A stretch of DNA of 64,000 nucleotides, taken from assembly GCA_947359465.1 (NCBI GenBank), contig OX375872.1:18088018-18152017 (forward strand). The letters are read 5' to 3'. The DNA comes from Metellina segmentata. Lineage: Eukaryota > Arthropoda > Arachnida > Araneae > Tetragnathidae. Both the position numbers and the translations under genes were made by a program. Below the pieces are notes generated by a model. It was not told where the DNA came from and ran no database searches. It saw only the letters and a program-made list of their open reading frames with translations. Numbering within the stretch: position 1 is the first letter of the stretch; every line of letters starts with the position of its first letter. Below, one piece after another: positions 12,284 to 24,420 of the stretch.

Positions 12284-13302
12284 CTGACGTTTGTAAAAAA
12301 TGCAACACCATGAAGGAGTCATCAGAATTAAATGAAATTTAATACACAAACGGCTCGTATTAGTATTGTATTAAAAGAAATAAATGAATAAATTTTCAAA
12401 GCAAAAAAAAAAAAAACAATATTAAGTGTCCGAAATCAGTATTTGGTGTAGCCACCACGCGCTGCAATAAGTGCTGCTATACGACGTGGCATGGAGTGAC
12501 ACAGATGTTGAATGTCTGCTTGTGGAAGATAATTCCATATTGTTTGTATGCGCACCCAAAGTTGGTCTTTTGAAGATGTAGGACGTGGATCACGAGCGAG
12601 ACGCCGACCAACCAAATTCTACACGAGCTCAACAGGCGACATATCAGGCGAATTTCAGGCTAAGGAAGAAGTTGCATGTGTTGGGCAGAAAAGAAGTCTC
12701 GAACATTCCATGCGACATGTGGGCGTGCATTATCCTGTTGAAAGATAGCTCCAGGGATGCCTTGAAGGAAGGGAACAACTTCGGACTGTAGCATTTCACG
12801 GACGTACCTGTTGCTATTCAAATTAACCTAAATTCGTAGCAGCTGAGATCGTCCATGATTCGAAATCGCACCTCAGACCTTAACTCCGGGTGTTCGGCCA
12901 CTATGACGTTCGATAACGTACTCTGGAAGGCAGTGTTCACCGGCATAGCGTCTAACACGAATGCGGCCATCATAGTTCCACAAATTAAAGCGGGATTCGT
13001 CAGAAAAGACAGTTGGTTGCCAATCAGCCCGCCAGGCTCTATGCTCATGAGCCCATTGCAGATTCAGCCGTCGATGGTTTGGCGTGAGGGGCATCCTGTA
13101 TAAAGGAATCCTTGCAAGCAGTTCACGGTGCAGCAAGCGTCAGCGAATTAACGAAGCCGACATTAGTATACCTGTAGCAGTAGACCAAAGTGCTGTCAAC
13201 TGCCTGGAGAAAACTGTACGGTCATTCAACGCCATGTGGACCAGGTGCCTATCATCGCGCGATGACGTCATCTTCTGTCGTCCACTCCCAGTTTTTCGAG
13301 TT
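12284..13302 (-). mobile_element. Tc1-like element family 2, copy 1, 5'-truncated
   Basis: The 3' terminus is intact at the left (TA 12282-12283, then CTGACGTTTGTAAAAAATGC). It is homologous on the opposite strand to the copy at 19623-20807. Homology stops near 13302, inside the N-terminal coding part, so the 5' terminus and the DNA-binding domain are missing. Confidence 0.8.
12430..13265 (-). pseudogene. Tc1-like (DD34E) transposase fragment
   Basis: On the minus strand the frame reads from MVHMALND through ARIPLYRMPLTPNHRR and VFSDESRFNLWNYDGR, then IERHSGRTPGVKV. Frame changes follow towards 12430, where CARGG-like C-terminal codons are seen. A stop replaces Arg near 13145. The reading is collinear with the transposase at 19672-20655 but is broken. 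Confidence 0.75.
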
Positions 13303-13689
13303 GCCTTAGGAGAAGAAAGCGGATTTTACCCTGAAGGAGTTATCAACGAGACGACGTGGAAGAGAGTTTTTTCGTTGTTCGTTTTTTTTTCGAAGAATTG
13401 ACGTGAGCAGAGGAGTGTTGGGGGTGCGTTCCAGACCTCGTGGTGAAAGCGAGAGGCAGAGGGTGATTGTTGGTCACCACGCTGGTCTATGATGATAAAT
13501 ACTTATATGCATTAATATAATGATGTTAATACGATGATATTTATACTCTGTATATTTTTCTTAATATTCTTGGAATAACAACTTAAATATCTTTGCTGTT
13601 GGTTGTTTTTTCCCTGTGTACAATTCGTACTGTTTTCACGCTCCCGTTTGGGGAGACGACATCACACCCTTTACTGTTTTTGCCATCAT

Positions 13690-14230
13690 AGACCAGGCAA
13701 CTACTTTTTAGAAATGAGGAAATCTGACATCTTGTTAATTTAAAAGACAAAGACATCCCTTTGCAATGGGTTCTTGTGCATTGCGAAGTGCATGGCAATG
13801 AAATGACAGACGCGTTAGCTAAATTGTTAACCACAATAGGCCCAGTTTTCTCATCAGTAATTCCCCTCTCTGGTTAAAGTCAGAAGAGAGGCTTAATCAC
13901 TTTGGTGTACTTTATGGAGAAACACTGGAATTAATCGCTATCCTTTTCCTATTAAAAAATGAACTAACGACTTCCATTACTTCAAAAAGATCCATAGAGC
14001 AGTTGCCCATTTTTCTGCAATAGCCAGAATAGACCCCATTGTAACTAAGGCCTACTTGAATGGTTTTCACATTGTTGACTGCAGCAAGTGCCCTATTTGT
14101 CTGATTTGCCTTGATGATTTTCTGACTTTGGAGCGTATCTTGTTTGACTCCATCGGATAGAACATTTTTGGAATTGTTTTAAAGAAAATTTGAGATTCAT
14201 CTTCCATTCTTTCTGTTTTTTCTAATGTTC
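13690..14230 (+). pseudogene. LINE RNase H and C-terminal knuckle remnant
   Basis: Plus-strand pieces include LQWVLVHCEVHGNEMTDALA (about 13760-13822), which fits the end of the RNase H domain of Jockey/R1-type non-LTR elements (LQWIPSHxGxxGNExADxLA). Further on, CSKCPICLICLDDFLTLERI (about 14080-14140) fits the Cys-rich C-terminus. Stops and frameshifts lie between. No reverse transcriptase domain is present, so this is a 5'-truncated copy. Confidence 0.65.
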
Positions 14231-14878
14231 GATTCAGTGTACTCTGCTTCGCTGGTTAATAGAAGAAGTCGTGAAAGCGGTGTTAATACTCCTGAATCAT
14301 GTATCAAGATGTAATATATATCAAATCTCTAGGAGTGGATTCAAGTCAATGCTATTTCACAATAAATCTCCGGTCATTAAAATCAACACCACTGGTATGA
14401 CGTCTAAGTAACACAGCAAAAAGCAGTCCAAGTCAAAAACATGCTGTTCATTTCTAAAAATATTCTTCGATTCAGGTGTACATTTTATTTTATTGTTTAC
14501 CTCTTTATATGTGGGTACCAGGGTAAAAAGTATCAGAAGAACACCTGTCATTCCCTTTTATTTAGGAAATGATCACGCGCCAGGATTACGAGACATATCG
14601 TCGATCGAGGAGAGAGACGTTGGACAACCACCTGTAAAAATTCTACTTTATTTACAAATGGTTTCACGGAAGGCAGTATTTGCTTTCATAAAAAGCCTAA
14701 ATGTCGAACAGTCGGTTATAAGAATTCAAAATTCATTTTATTAATAAAATCAAATTTGTTAGAACAGACATTATTTTATCAATAAGCTCTTTAAGCATAA
14801 ACTCTTCTTCTTTTTGCACAAAAAAATTTGAACAAGCCTAATGCTCTTGAAATGTACGACGATTTCTTTGTTACATAC

Positions 14879-15020
14879 CTCAATCCTCCGTTTGCTTTCG
14901 ACGGTGGCCTCACAATAAGACCCTCTTTCCTCAATACCTCTAAGATAGCCTGCTGGTCTAACAAATCTCTATTTCTGGCACTGACTCTTTTAGGACATGC
15001 TTTACCTTCCAGCAAGAGTT
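14879..15020 (-). CDS. Gene A exon 3
   Basis: The acceptor is TTTCTCCTAACAG and the donor GAG|GTATGT. Two bases complete the codon left by exon 2 (G+AA, Glu). Then come 46 codons and two bases that pair with exon 4. The protein includes RVSARNRDLLDQQAILEVLR and KEGLIVRPPSKANGGL. The segment resembles the STMND1 stretch [20 protein letters not shown] (from memory), which supports the assignment. Confidence 0.8.
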
Positions 15021-15692
15021 CTGTTAGGAGAAACAGATACAGAAATTACTAATATATGCCACGACAATAGGAGAGGATTAGAAATGAGAGTTCTATTAGG
15101 AGAAATATTTTTATATAGAAATTATTAATGAAAATTACGGTAGAACTAGAGCATTAGAAACCAGCATTTGAAATCTTCAATTTGTATTATTGTTTTTGGA
15201 TTCTTTCTATCTCAAATTTATAATGAGTATAAATTGTGATTAGGAAAGGGCAATATCTGGAACTTATTGAAATTTAATAAAGTGTTAAGTGCTATTTTAA
15301 CAGGATTTTTTATATGAATGAAAACAATGTTCGAAACGAAACAGACTTTTCTACTGGGTGCTTCAAACTTCTCGTATAAATTTTAAAAGGAAACACAAGA
15401 TCAACTCTCCGAGGGGTTCACAAGCATAATTCTGCCTTGCAATAGGCCCTACATGACTTTTAACCGGTTTTGACCTTCTTGAGCAATACAATCTTTTGAA
15501 AGGATTCTCTTCTAAGGAAAAGAGTAACAGAATTTCACCAAAGAATTCTATTCTAAAGAAAGGATCAATATAATTTTTCGAAAAGATTTTATTTCAAGGA
15601 AAAGAACAGTATAATATATGGTTTAATATGTTCGTGTTCCCTTTACTTCTCTGGAAGTTACTGGAAGTTTCGAAACAACCTGTATAATTTAC
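15021..15692 (-). other. Gene A intron 2 with MITE-B fragment
   Basis: Bases 15405-15640 are a MITE-B copy: CTCTCCGAGGGGTTCACAAG, the TTGACCTTCTTGAGCAAT block and units like AAGAATTCTATTCTAAAG. Its right end is missing and homology ends about 50 bp from exon 2. Bases 15021-15404 are unremarkable AT-rich sequence. Confidence 0.55.
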
Positions 15693-15861
15693 CCAAGTCA
15701 TCTGGAGGGATGAATTTACTGTCTATTTCTCGCACTTTTTCTGGATCCGAGTTTTCCGTTATCACATGGGAGTAATCTTCCTCCAGCTCGTACACTCCGG
15801 AGTCCCAACTGCTGCTACTTGACTTGGAGGAGTGTTGGGAAGCGCAACTTTTCATGGATTC
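15693..15861 (-). CDS. Gene A exon 2
   Basis: The acceptor is ATATTTTTTCAG and the donor TTGG|GTAAAT. It starts in phase 0, matching exon 1, with 56 codons plus one base. It opens ESMKSCASQHSSKSSSSSWD, continues with the acidic SGVYELEEDYSHVITENSDP and ends FIPPDDL. The serine run followed by an acidic stretch looks disordered. I have no firm homologue for this exon; it belongs to the gene by phase and position. Confidence 0.75.
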
Positions 15862-16044
15862 CTGAAAAAATATTTAAGAGTTAAGGTGTATGTGTACACT
15901 AAAAATCAGGAAAATCGACCAAAATACCGATACTTTTTTATGGCCTCAACATATATTTCAACTCTTTAGTTTTCAAACGAGGTACCAAGATTTTGTAAAT
16001 ATTCAAAACAGTTTTCATGTTACGAGGGTTTTTGTTAGGTATTA

Positions 16045-16669
16045 CAGTAGAGTCCCGATTATCCGAGTTAATGTGGACCAAGACTAATCGGATAACCAAA
16101 AATCTCGGTTAAAGCGAAAATTGTAAATAAAATAAATCGTGTAGGTTTAAATGTATATTTTAACAAAGACAAAGTTATACAGATACACCACATGCAATTC
16201 ATATTGTTACGATATTTAAAGAGTTCTTATTTAAAAAAAAGTCCTTAATTGTTTTACGTTACTTTGGCGTTTTTCTGAAGCAATGTTTCGCCATTTTGTT
16301 AAGAATAACAGGATTGCTGCTATGTATGTCGATTATTCTTGTTGTTCTATATATTCAATAGCATTTTCGATAGCTTTTAGTCTTTCTGTATGGGAGAGTT
16401 TCTTATGTCGATTTTCATCGTCACTGTCTTTTCATCATCATCGCTAGATTCATTTCCCTTATTGACGATAATTTTTATATGTAATCTCTTGTTGTTCGTC
16501 AACGTTTATCCAGTCACGGATTTCGTCTTCCTGAGTGTTTGTGAGATCAAGTTCAGATTTTTTTTCGGTAGTTTTAAAAATTGAAAATGTAGAACCGAAA
16601 AAAAAAATAATCCTAGAAATATTTGATAGCTCGGTTAAAACGGAAACTCAGATAATCGGGTTTTTACTG
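16045..16669. mobile_element. pogo/Tigger-like MITE, 625 bp
   Basis: The left end CAGTAGAGTCCCGATTATCC and the inverted right end (CAGTAAAAACCCGATTATCT on the minus strand) form a 26-bp imperfect inverted repeat of the Tigger type. TA precedes the left end. The interior has no transposase frame, only short ORFs, so this is non-autonomous. Confidence 0.75.
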
Positions 16670-17396
16670 GATTACAATGTTCAAGCATGTTTCCAAAACT
16701 TTAAACTCCATTTCTGAAGAACTGTGTTTTTGCAGTAGGATACTTTGTTCGAACAGTGATAACTCAACAACAATGAATAGATCTGTTATAATTATTTTTG
16801 TATCATTATAATCTATATATAACACAGTGGATGTTTTCAATCTCAGTTCGAATTATTAGATAAGAAATGAACTTTTAGCTGATTTTCTAAGTGTTAAAAT
16901 TCTTGAAAATATCTTGATTTTTTAATACTGCCTTGGTGAAAAAAATTGTAAATTTTTTTTTTCCTAGCAACCTGATTGAGGGACTAAACATGAAAAATAA
17001 TATTATGAATAATTTCCAACAGAAATTGTCTTTTTGAACAAATTAGAATTTGTGACATCACTGTTAAAAATATGTTAATTAGTTAATTATATCTATATTA
17101 GAGAATTGATGATTAGCTTAATCTGATGTTTTCACACTGAAATGATATTAAGCGTAAACTAATGACCTATTGTTAAAAAACTGGATTTTTAAAGTCAAAA
17201 CTAAAAATAAATGTACTGAATACGTATACTTTAAGTTCACGTGTAACAATGCATTTTTATGCACTTCTTCGATCATTCGTTATTTGATATATTTTTGAGG
17301 CCTTTGGTTATTCAGCTTAAAGCTTTTAGTATTACATCTATTTTCTCACACTCCGTTCCAACACTTGTAACTAGAGAAATATCTCGACACTTAACC

Positions 17397-17606
17397 CTTC
17401 AAGGGGTTTCGATGAAATGTCTCGTCCTTCAGGATCCTACCAATTTAGCTAATGACGAGATATCTCGTCATAACGATATTGGAAACTTTTTGATGATGAT
17501 GAGATCAAGATGTGATCTGATTTTTACTTATGACGAGTCATCTTGTCCTTCAAGAACTGATCAGTTTTACTATTGACCTCGTCGAGACAACCACCAGGAG
17601 GGAGGG
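17397..17606 (+). mobile_element. MITE-A copy b
   Basis: TTAA (17393-17396) precedes CCCTTCAAGGGGTTTCGATG. The full palindrome GACGAGATATCTCGTC is present near 17455-17470. It ends CGTCGAGACAACCACCAGGA plus GGG. This is one of the most complete forward copies. Confidence 0.75.
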
Positions 17607-18091
17607 GTAAGTATAGCCTTTGCTTCAAAATATTACTCATCCTTATTTTGGGACCTGGGGAAATAGGAGGCTTATTCCGCCCATGTCTAGTAAACGTTCA
17701 CGCATTTAAAATAAAGATAATATGTACAAAGTATACTCATTAGAACCATATTAATAATTGTATCTAATTTGAACCATTATTTATTGCAATTAATAACTGA
17801 TTGTGCACAAAAAGAAGCAAAAGGCAGAGTTTTTACGTTTTCTTTTATTAGTCTTCTGCATTGATCTCTCTCTCTCTCTTATAAAAGAAACTTCCTATGT
17901 TGTTTTATACGCTTCGGACGTTTGCGTGAGAAGACAATTTAAGTACTTATCTCTCTCTTTTCTGAACAGCAATACGATTGCAAGGACATCCATAAAAATA
18001 ATTGAATTTCATGCTTTGCAGTCTGAAGATGGAATCAATCCTGAAGGGATGGATCCGAGGATAACCATAGAGAAAATATAAAAGAAGCATG

Positions 18092-18140
18092 GTAATTGGT
18101 AATTTTTAATTAACGTCGTACTAGAGCAACACAACGTAAA
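18092..18140 (-). repeat. SINE tail fragment
   Basis: GGTAATTTTTAATTAACGTC followed by ACTAGAGCAACACAACG matches the tail of the SINE copies at 42.78, 51.8 and 58.1 kb. The body and head are missing. Confidence 0.4.
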
Positions 18141-18164
18141 AGAAAAGTGAAAAATGGTATTATT

Positions 18165-18562
18165 TTTATCTGCACATGGATCAGGTGACCGAAACTAGTA
18201 GTAACGTGAACCTTAGACTGCTTTCACTTCTGCTGGATGGAACTTAATATTCATCATATGATTGGTCCACGGGACGGGAAAAGACTGCCATCCAATGATT
18301 CATCATCTGATTAGTTGATTGATTGATCATCTAATAGTAGTAGACTTTGGCAATTTTACCACTTTTGTCACTACTTTATAGAAATGCGTATTCATTTCAC
18401 CTATCCTGTCATAAGATGTTATGTCACCAAACGAGGTGATAAGGTACCAAATCGACCAACCAACAGTCACAGAACAGTCACGGGACTACTAGTCTACATG
18501 TTGATTACACTTTTTGAAGCTTCTCTCAATAGCTCCTCTCTATACTTATATTTCACATCTGT
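18165..18562 (+). repeat. MITE-D copy
   Basis: It is collinear with 45085-45487: GAAACTAGTAGTAACGTGA, GATTGGTCCACGGGACGGG, ATCCTGTCATAAGATGTTA, GAAGCTTCTCTCAATAG and the right end ATACTTATATTTCACATCTG. The left terminal repeat is eroded. There is no extension beyond the right end, unlike the 9.4 and 45 kb copies. Confidence 0.6.
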
Positions 18563-19325
18563 GAGTACACCTCGTAACTTTGAACAACTATCAAATGACG
18601 AGGTCAAAACCTGAAACAAAGCATTGGAAAATACTTTTGTGACAAGGACAAATGTTTAGGGTTTTTGCAAGGAAACGTACAACCGTTTAATAAATATTTC
18701 TGAAGTGCCTATTCTTCAGGCATTGGCTCTCAGTGTTTCTGTCCCTTTCGCTCTTTCTTAGTTGCGTACCAAGGTACAAATAACGAATGTTTAAAAATAA
18801 AAACTCATTACTTTGATTTATTTATGTCCGATGTGGAAGCACCCGACTGAAAGTTCAAACTATCTAATATATGCAAATCCTAAAATCTAATATGCAAATT
18901 CAGTCTTGTGCACTATAACCGAACTCAACAAATTATATATAGTATATATCCAGGTTTACTTGTAAAAACACTCATTTTTATGTTTGCTCGTTGTACATCA
19001 CATTTATCAAAAAAAGTAATTTTAGATTTGATTTCGATTTACTTTTCTGTGGCGGTAACAATCTGTTGCCGTCCCTTCATAGGATTTCGTGTTTTACGAT
19101 CTGTTATGCTTGATGTGTGATTTGTGGAGTAGTTCTCATAACATTTTGCTGTATTTAACTTTAATTTATAAGTCCTTTATTAAAACAAATATGCCGGGAC
19201 TCATGCTACCCGTGGGCTTCCGCTGATCTAGCCCTGAACTTTATTTCTCAAACAAATGCGGCATATAATTTTCAAAATTAATTTTTTTTACGACATTTTT
19301 TTAAATAAAAATAGTTTCTGTTAAT

Positions 19326-19400
19326 GGGCCTCGGTAGCACAGTTCGAAGAGCAAATGATTAACAACCGGACGGTTTCGATTTCAAATCCAACTTAAGACC
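19326..19400 (+). repeat. tRNA-like SINE head
   Basis: GGGCCTCGGTAGCACAGTTC looks like a tRNA 5' half with a degenerate A box (TAGCACAGTTCGAAGAGC), followed about 35 bases on by a B-box-like GGTTTCGATTTCAAATCC. The fold is imperfect and has extra bases, so this is a SINE head, not a functional tRNA. A hAT-like terminus (CAGGGACGTAACTAG) starts just downstream at 19424 without a partner. Confidence 0.5.
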
Positions 19401-19622
19401 GTGTGCAAGGGACTGGTGCAGGGACGTAACTAGACTTTTGATTCGGGGGGGGGGGGTTGATTAAAAAAAATCTTGAATATTTGGATTCCTTTGTACAAGC
19501 CTATTTAACCTCCCCACATCTGCATTTTTTAAAATTGTCGAATGGGGAAGGGGGACAGAGGGCTTTAAAAAAAAAAGATAAAAAGAGGGGGAAATTTGAG
19601 TCAAGAAAAAATTATGAAAATA

Positions 19623-20807
19623 CACTGTAAAAAATGCAACACCATGAAGGAATCATCCGAATAAAATACGGGTGAGAATCATCAGCCTTCGTGACGCTGG
19701 ATTTTCCTATCGCGCAATAGCAGCTCGTGTGCAGCGGAACGGTTACACAGTGATGCGAGTTTGGAAGCAGTGGACCGACGAGCACCGGACAATTCGAAAA
19801 ACTAGGAGTGGACGAAGAAAGGTGACGTCAGCGCGCGATGACAGACACCTGGTCCACATGGCGGTGAATGAAAGTACAGCTTCCTCCATACAGTTGTTAG
19901 CACTTTGGTCTACTGCTACAAGTGTACTAATGTCGGCTTCGTCAATTCGCCGACGTCTGCTGCACCGTGGACTGCGTGCAAGGATTCCTTTATACAGGAT
20001 CCCCCTCACGCCAAACCATCGACGGCTGCGTCTACAATGGGCTCATGAGCACAGCCTGGCGGGCTGATTGGCAACAAATTGTCTTTTCTGACGAATCCCG
20101 CTTTAATTTGTGGAACTATGATGGCCGTATTCGTGTTAGACGCTATGCCGGTGAACGCTGCCTTCCAGATTACGTTATCGAACGTCATAGTGGCCGAATA
20201 CCCGGAGTTATGGTCTGGGGTGTGATTTCGTATCATGGACGATCTCAGCTGCTACGAATTGATGTTAATCTGAATAGCAACAGGTACGTCCGTGAAATGC
20301 TAGAGTCCGAAGTCGTTCCCTTACTTCAAGGCATCCCTGGAGCTATCTTTCAAAAGGATAATGCATGCCCACATGTCGGAAGGAATGTTCGAGACTTCTT
20401 TTCAGCCCAACACATGCAACTTCTTCCTTAGCCTGCTTATTCGCCTGATATGTCGCCTGTTGAGCACGTGTAGAATTTGGTTGGTCGGCGTCTCGCTCGT
20501 GATCCGCGTCCTACAGCTTCAAAAGACCAACTTTGGGTGCGCATAAAAACAATATGGAATTATCTTCCACAAGCAGACATTCAACATCTGTGTCACTCCA
20601 TGCCACGTCGTATAGCAGCACTTATTGCAGCGCGTGGTGGCTGCACCAAATACTGATTTTGGACACTTAATATTGTTTTTTTTTTTTTGCTTTGAAAATT
20701 TATTCATTTTTTTCTTTTAATAAAATACTAATACAAGCCGTTTGTGTATTAAATTTCATTTAATTCTGATGACTCCTTCATGGTTTTGCATTTTTTACAA
20801 ACAGCAG
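19623..20807 (+). mobile_element. Tc1-like element family 2, copy 2
   Basis: TA lies on both sides (19621-19622, 20808-20809). The inverted ends share TGTAAAAAATGCAACACCAT and GAAGGAATCATC with two mismatches; the outermost 5 bases at the left are eroded. At 1185 bp it is short for the family because the DNA before codon 19672 is deleted. Confidence 0.88.
19672..20655 (+). pseudogene. Tc1-like (DD34E) transposase pseudogene
   Basis: The frame opens without the family's usual N-terminal 20 or so residues (IISLRDAGFSYRAIAARV is the first recognisable helix-turn-helix). A frameshift near 20058 moves it to a second frame. The first Asp is in VFSDESRF (20090-20092), the second in FQKDNACPH (20357-20359), and the Glu in SPVEHV (20462-20464): exactly 34 residues between the last two. 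Two stops, TAG at 20429-20431 and 20471-20473, sit where Trp is expected. The last codons read IAALIAARGGCTKY. Confidence 0.88.
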
Positions 20808-21152
20808 TATATTTTTGATTAAAAAAAGGATTTGATTAATACTACATAGATGGCGCCACGATATGGTCTGTGTTTAGAACATTGAGGATGGAAGTAGTGA
20901 AAATTAGGAATCTCTAACTGAAGTGTTTAACCATGGCTGTTTTATATCGCATTAAGTAAAATATTTCACACTCACATTAAAATATATATTATTAAAATAT
21001 TCGGAATTATATTTAAGAACCATATTACATTAAAATAAAATATACTTTAAAAAAAATTGTATGCAGTGTAACAGCTGAACTCCACTCTTGTTTTGTGGAT
21101 TGTTGTTTTAGTTGAAATTTGCACATGTGTTTTGATATTTAAATTTAATACA

Positions 21153-23390
21153 GTGAAACGAAAACTTTCTATTAGGACTTTTTTTTAGTAAAAAACCTAA
21201 AGAGGATTCGGAGAAAGGTAACATCTCTAAGAGTGCAACGGATACAGGTGTCACCCCAACAAATCTTCAGAAGGCTATAGAACAGGGACGGCGAACCTTT
21301 TTAAGAAGTGGGTCAAATTTTGTTGATTGTTTTTTTAGCACTAGCTGGTGGGTCACTTGAAAATGGGGCAGGGAGCATGGTAAAAACTACTTTTATTGGT
21401 TCTCAATTTTTTAATCCCTTAATAAGTTAACGATTCCTTTTTGTTTTACAACTTTTACTTTTGCAAGTGAAGAGCAGTAAATCGATATAAAAGGGGAGAA
21501 ATCAAGTTATTAAATTTATTTTTCCAAACTATGCCGCTTTGAAATTCAACTACTTCCATTTCTAAATCATGGATACCTAGCCACTTAAATTCGTTTAACT
21601 CAATTGTTTTGAATTTCGTTTTGTATGGATATAAAATAAAGTGAAATGTATTTTCCATACTTTTAAATTGATTAAATTTCACCTCAAAGGCTATTTTACT
21701 TCCTGTATAGTCATTAAATATTTTTTTATTGCATTTTCTTGAAAGTCAAGCGTATTTTCCATTGTTATTGTGTTTTGAAAATATTTTTGTAATTGAGGAA
21801 AGTATATTTAATTTCCGAATCCCTAGTAAAAATGTCAAGTTTCGTCATAAATATCCTAATATTCTCATATAAATCTTAAAACAGCATTATGTATAATCAA
21901 TAAATTTAAAACATTTTACAAAAATCATTTATGCATTTTTTTTCCATTCTTAAGTTCTTTATTAACACTTGTATTTTCGTCATATTTTTTTAAAGAGGGG
22001 TTCGAAAAATAATTAAAATTCTTTATGTATATGATGAAATATGATAAGTTTATCAAAATCAACCCGTGGGTCATTTAAAAAGCCTGCGTGGGTCAGTGTC
22101 TCACCCGCGGGTCATAGGTTCGCCATCCCTGCTATAGAACATGAAGATCCTCGTAATAAGACCGGGGTATTCTGTGAATATGATGTAGGGTCCTTTGTAA
22201 AAATAAGCGTTGATGACCTAAGAAAAGAAATGTTACTTAGAAACCCATGGGTCCCCCTTCCTTCCTATTGTTTTCCAGTATCAAAAAATCGGAATTTATA
22301 GTTCCAAAGGTCTTGGCAGCAAAAATTTTCATGGCTGGTGTATTCTCAAAAATTAGAAGGGGCCCTGTGCAAGGCTTGTGTTTTATTCTCCGCTGAAGAA
22401 GTTGGTAAAGAAAGTCTTTAACATCTTGGTGCTTTAGTCAGTAAAGCCTACACTAATTGGAAGAATGCACTTGAGGATTTTTCAAAACATGCAGAAAACA
22501 ACATACCACAAAAAATGCTGGCAGCAAGCAGAGGATTTTCTATCAGTGGCTGATGGGAAGACCAAGAAAATTATCAACCAACTCTCTACTGAAGGTGCTC
22601 TGCAAGTAGCAGAAAATTGAGAAAAATTGCGATCTGTTGTAGAAACCATTATACTTTGTGGGCGACAAGAATTAGCTCTACGAGGGAACCACGATTTTGG
22701 TAAAATGGCGAGTGAGTGTTGCAGCAATGCTAATGATAGGAATTTCCGTGCTTTACTGAGATTCAGAGTTTCCTCTGGGGACTCGGTGCTACAAAAATAT
22801 CTGGAATCGAGATCCCGAAATGCACAATATACAAGTCCATTGATTCAAAATCAATTAATTCAGATTTGTGGAAATATCATCCAATATAAAATTGTTAGGA
22901 AAGTGAATGCCGCAAAATGTTTCACAGTGATGGCAGACGAAACGACAGACATTTCACTTCACACATAGAACAAGTTTCAGTATGCTTACGATACGTGGAT
23001 GAAGAAGAGGGAGGCATTAGGGAAAACTTTTTGGAATTTTTGCGATTGTTGATCTTACTGGTAAAGGCTTAGCCAAACTTATCCTTTCTTCTTTAAAAAG
23101 TAATAACATAAATCGTGAATTTTTGGTGGAGCGAGGGTATGATGGTGCTGCTACGATGAGTGGTTATTTGCATGGTGCCCAAGCCTGCATACGAGAAGAT
23201 CATCCCATGGCACTTAATGTTCACTGTAGTGCTCGATCATTGAACCTTGCCATAAGAAATTCATTTACACCTTTAATTAGGAAATTTTTAGGCACTCTTC
23301 AGACAGTTGTAGCTACCTATTGTAGTACAGACCTATCTGTAGTTAGTTTTTTACAATTACTAAAAAAAAGCATTTCTCTTTGAGTCAGAT
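21153..23390 (+). pseudogene. ZMYM1-like hAT transposase fossil, interrupted and 3'-truncated
   Basis: The expected ATG is GTG at 21153, followed by KRKLSIRTFF, then SKKPKEDSEK after a shift. The frame stops at the nested hAT (21283-22131) and resumes exactly in frame if one copy of the duplicated CTATAGAA is removed. Then come LLRNPWVPLPSYCFPV, GALCKACVLF, the catalytic-type MADETTDIS (Asp 22936-22938) and RGYDGAATMSG (Asp 23141-23143). Several stops and frameshifts occur. The C-terminal part with the last Glu and the dimerisation domain is absent. The relation is to the ZMYM1 / 52-kDa-repressor-like group, by memory. Confidence 0.8.
21283..22131 (-). mobile_element. Non-autonomous hAT inserted in the ZMYM1-like fossil
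   Basis: The termini are CAGGGACGGCGAACCT and, inverted, CAGGGATGGCGAACCTATGA. The 8-bp target duplication CTATAGAA is perfect (21275-21282 and 22132-22139), the hAT hallmark. On the minus strand (21455-21682) it keeps a short frame with SMENTFHFILYPYKTKFK and LNEFKWLGIHDLEMEVVEF, also found in the copy at 31177-32252. At 849 bp it is internally deleted. Confidence 0.92.
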
Positions 23391-23599
23391 CAATATGACC
23401 AGCAGACTGACTAAGCCAACTAGTTTGAATTATAGGAATGGCTTATAAAAACACCAAATAAAAACTGATATGCGTATTAAGTTACTATAAATAATGTATT
23501 CAGACTATAATAAATTAAAAGGTGGTCATTTAGTACTGAATATCTGGGCACTTAGCTCATATAAGTCTTTACAGGCGGATTTTGTTTAAAGCCATAAGT

Positions 23600-24420
23600 T
23601 ATGGTCTGTTTACCTTTAAATGCCATTTTTACCCAAATTTCAAATTTTACATATTATACTCCGACGCTTTAGATCTACAAATCACTTCAGATTTTATTTC
23701 TACGAACATTAGAACTGGAGAAATAAAATTTTTTTAAAGTATTGACATATATATTTGACATGGGGCTTACATTATTTTTAGCTTTTTCCGAAATGCCTTT
23801 TCGCTTAGTGCTACTCTTGGCAAAACACAATATCTCAGATTGTATCAATTAAATGCTTTTGAAATTTTTTTATTCTTGTTTTCAAGAATTATAAAGGGGT
23901 AGGGGTAGGTTTTAAACAATTATAATTAAGAAATATGCATTAAAAATTGAGCAGGATGTAAACCTAAATATGCTTTGCATGTTGCTCTTTTTTCCTGTTT
24001 TTTTTAGTGATGACTGACATTAAAGTCGACAATTAATTGTAATATAACAAAATATTAGCGAATTTGATTCAATACTTGACTAAATGCATTTAGAAACTAA
24101 TTCCCTTTACTAATTGAAAAAATGTTAACTATTTTTTGAAATATTACGTTTAGCGTAAAGGGTATTTTTGGCTGTTTTTTTACACTTTTACTCCATTAAA
24201 AAAATTAATTTTGAACTCAAAATCTTCTGCCATAAAATGTTTTTTCTAGTAAAAATCTATAAAAAATCTTTTAAGTTCTATGATAATTTCAAACTTGGTT
24301 CCTAATGTATACAGATACCTAATCGAGTATTCATCTAGCGATATTTTTTATACAATCCAGATCAAAGATCACAGAGGCATTGCTATAAACTCTCTTTCAA
24401 AAGATTGGAAGAAAAATTGC
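23600..24420 (+). repeat. AT-rich dispersed repeat C, copy 1
   Basis: Blocks such as TTTTTAGCTTTTTC, ACTATTTTTTGAAATATTAC and GTATTTTTGGCTG recur in the same order on the opposite strand at 35170-35990. No coding frame is seen. It resembles the non-coding 3' part of a DNA transposon but its ends cannot be fixed. Confidence 0.4.

Noticed and set aside
19326..19400. Functional tRNA gene
   Set aside because: The arms do not pair properly, there are extra bases and both boxes are degenerate; a SINE head is the better reading.
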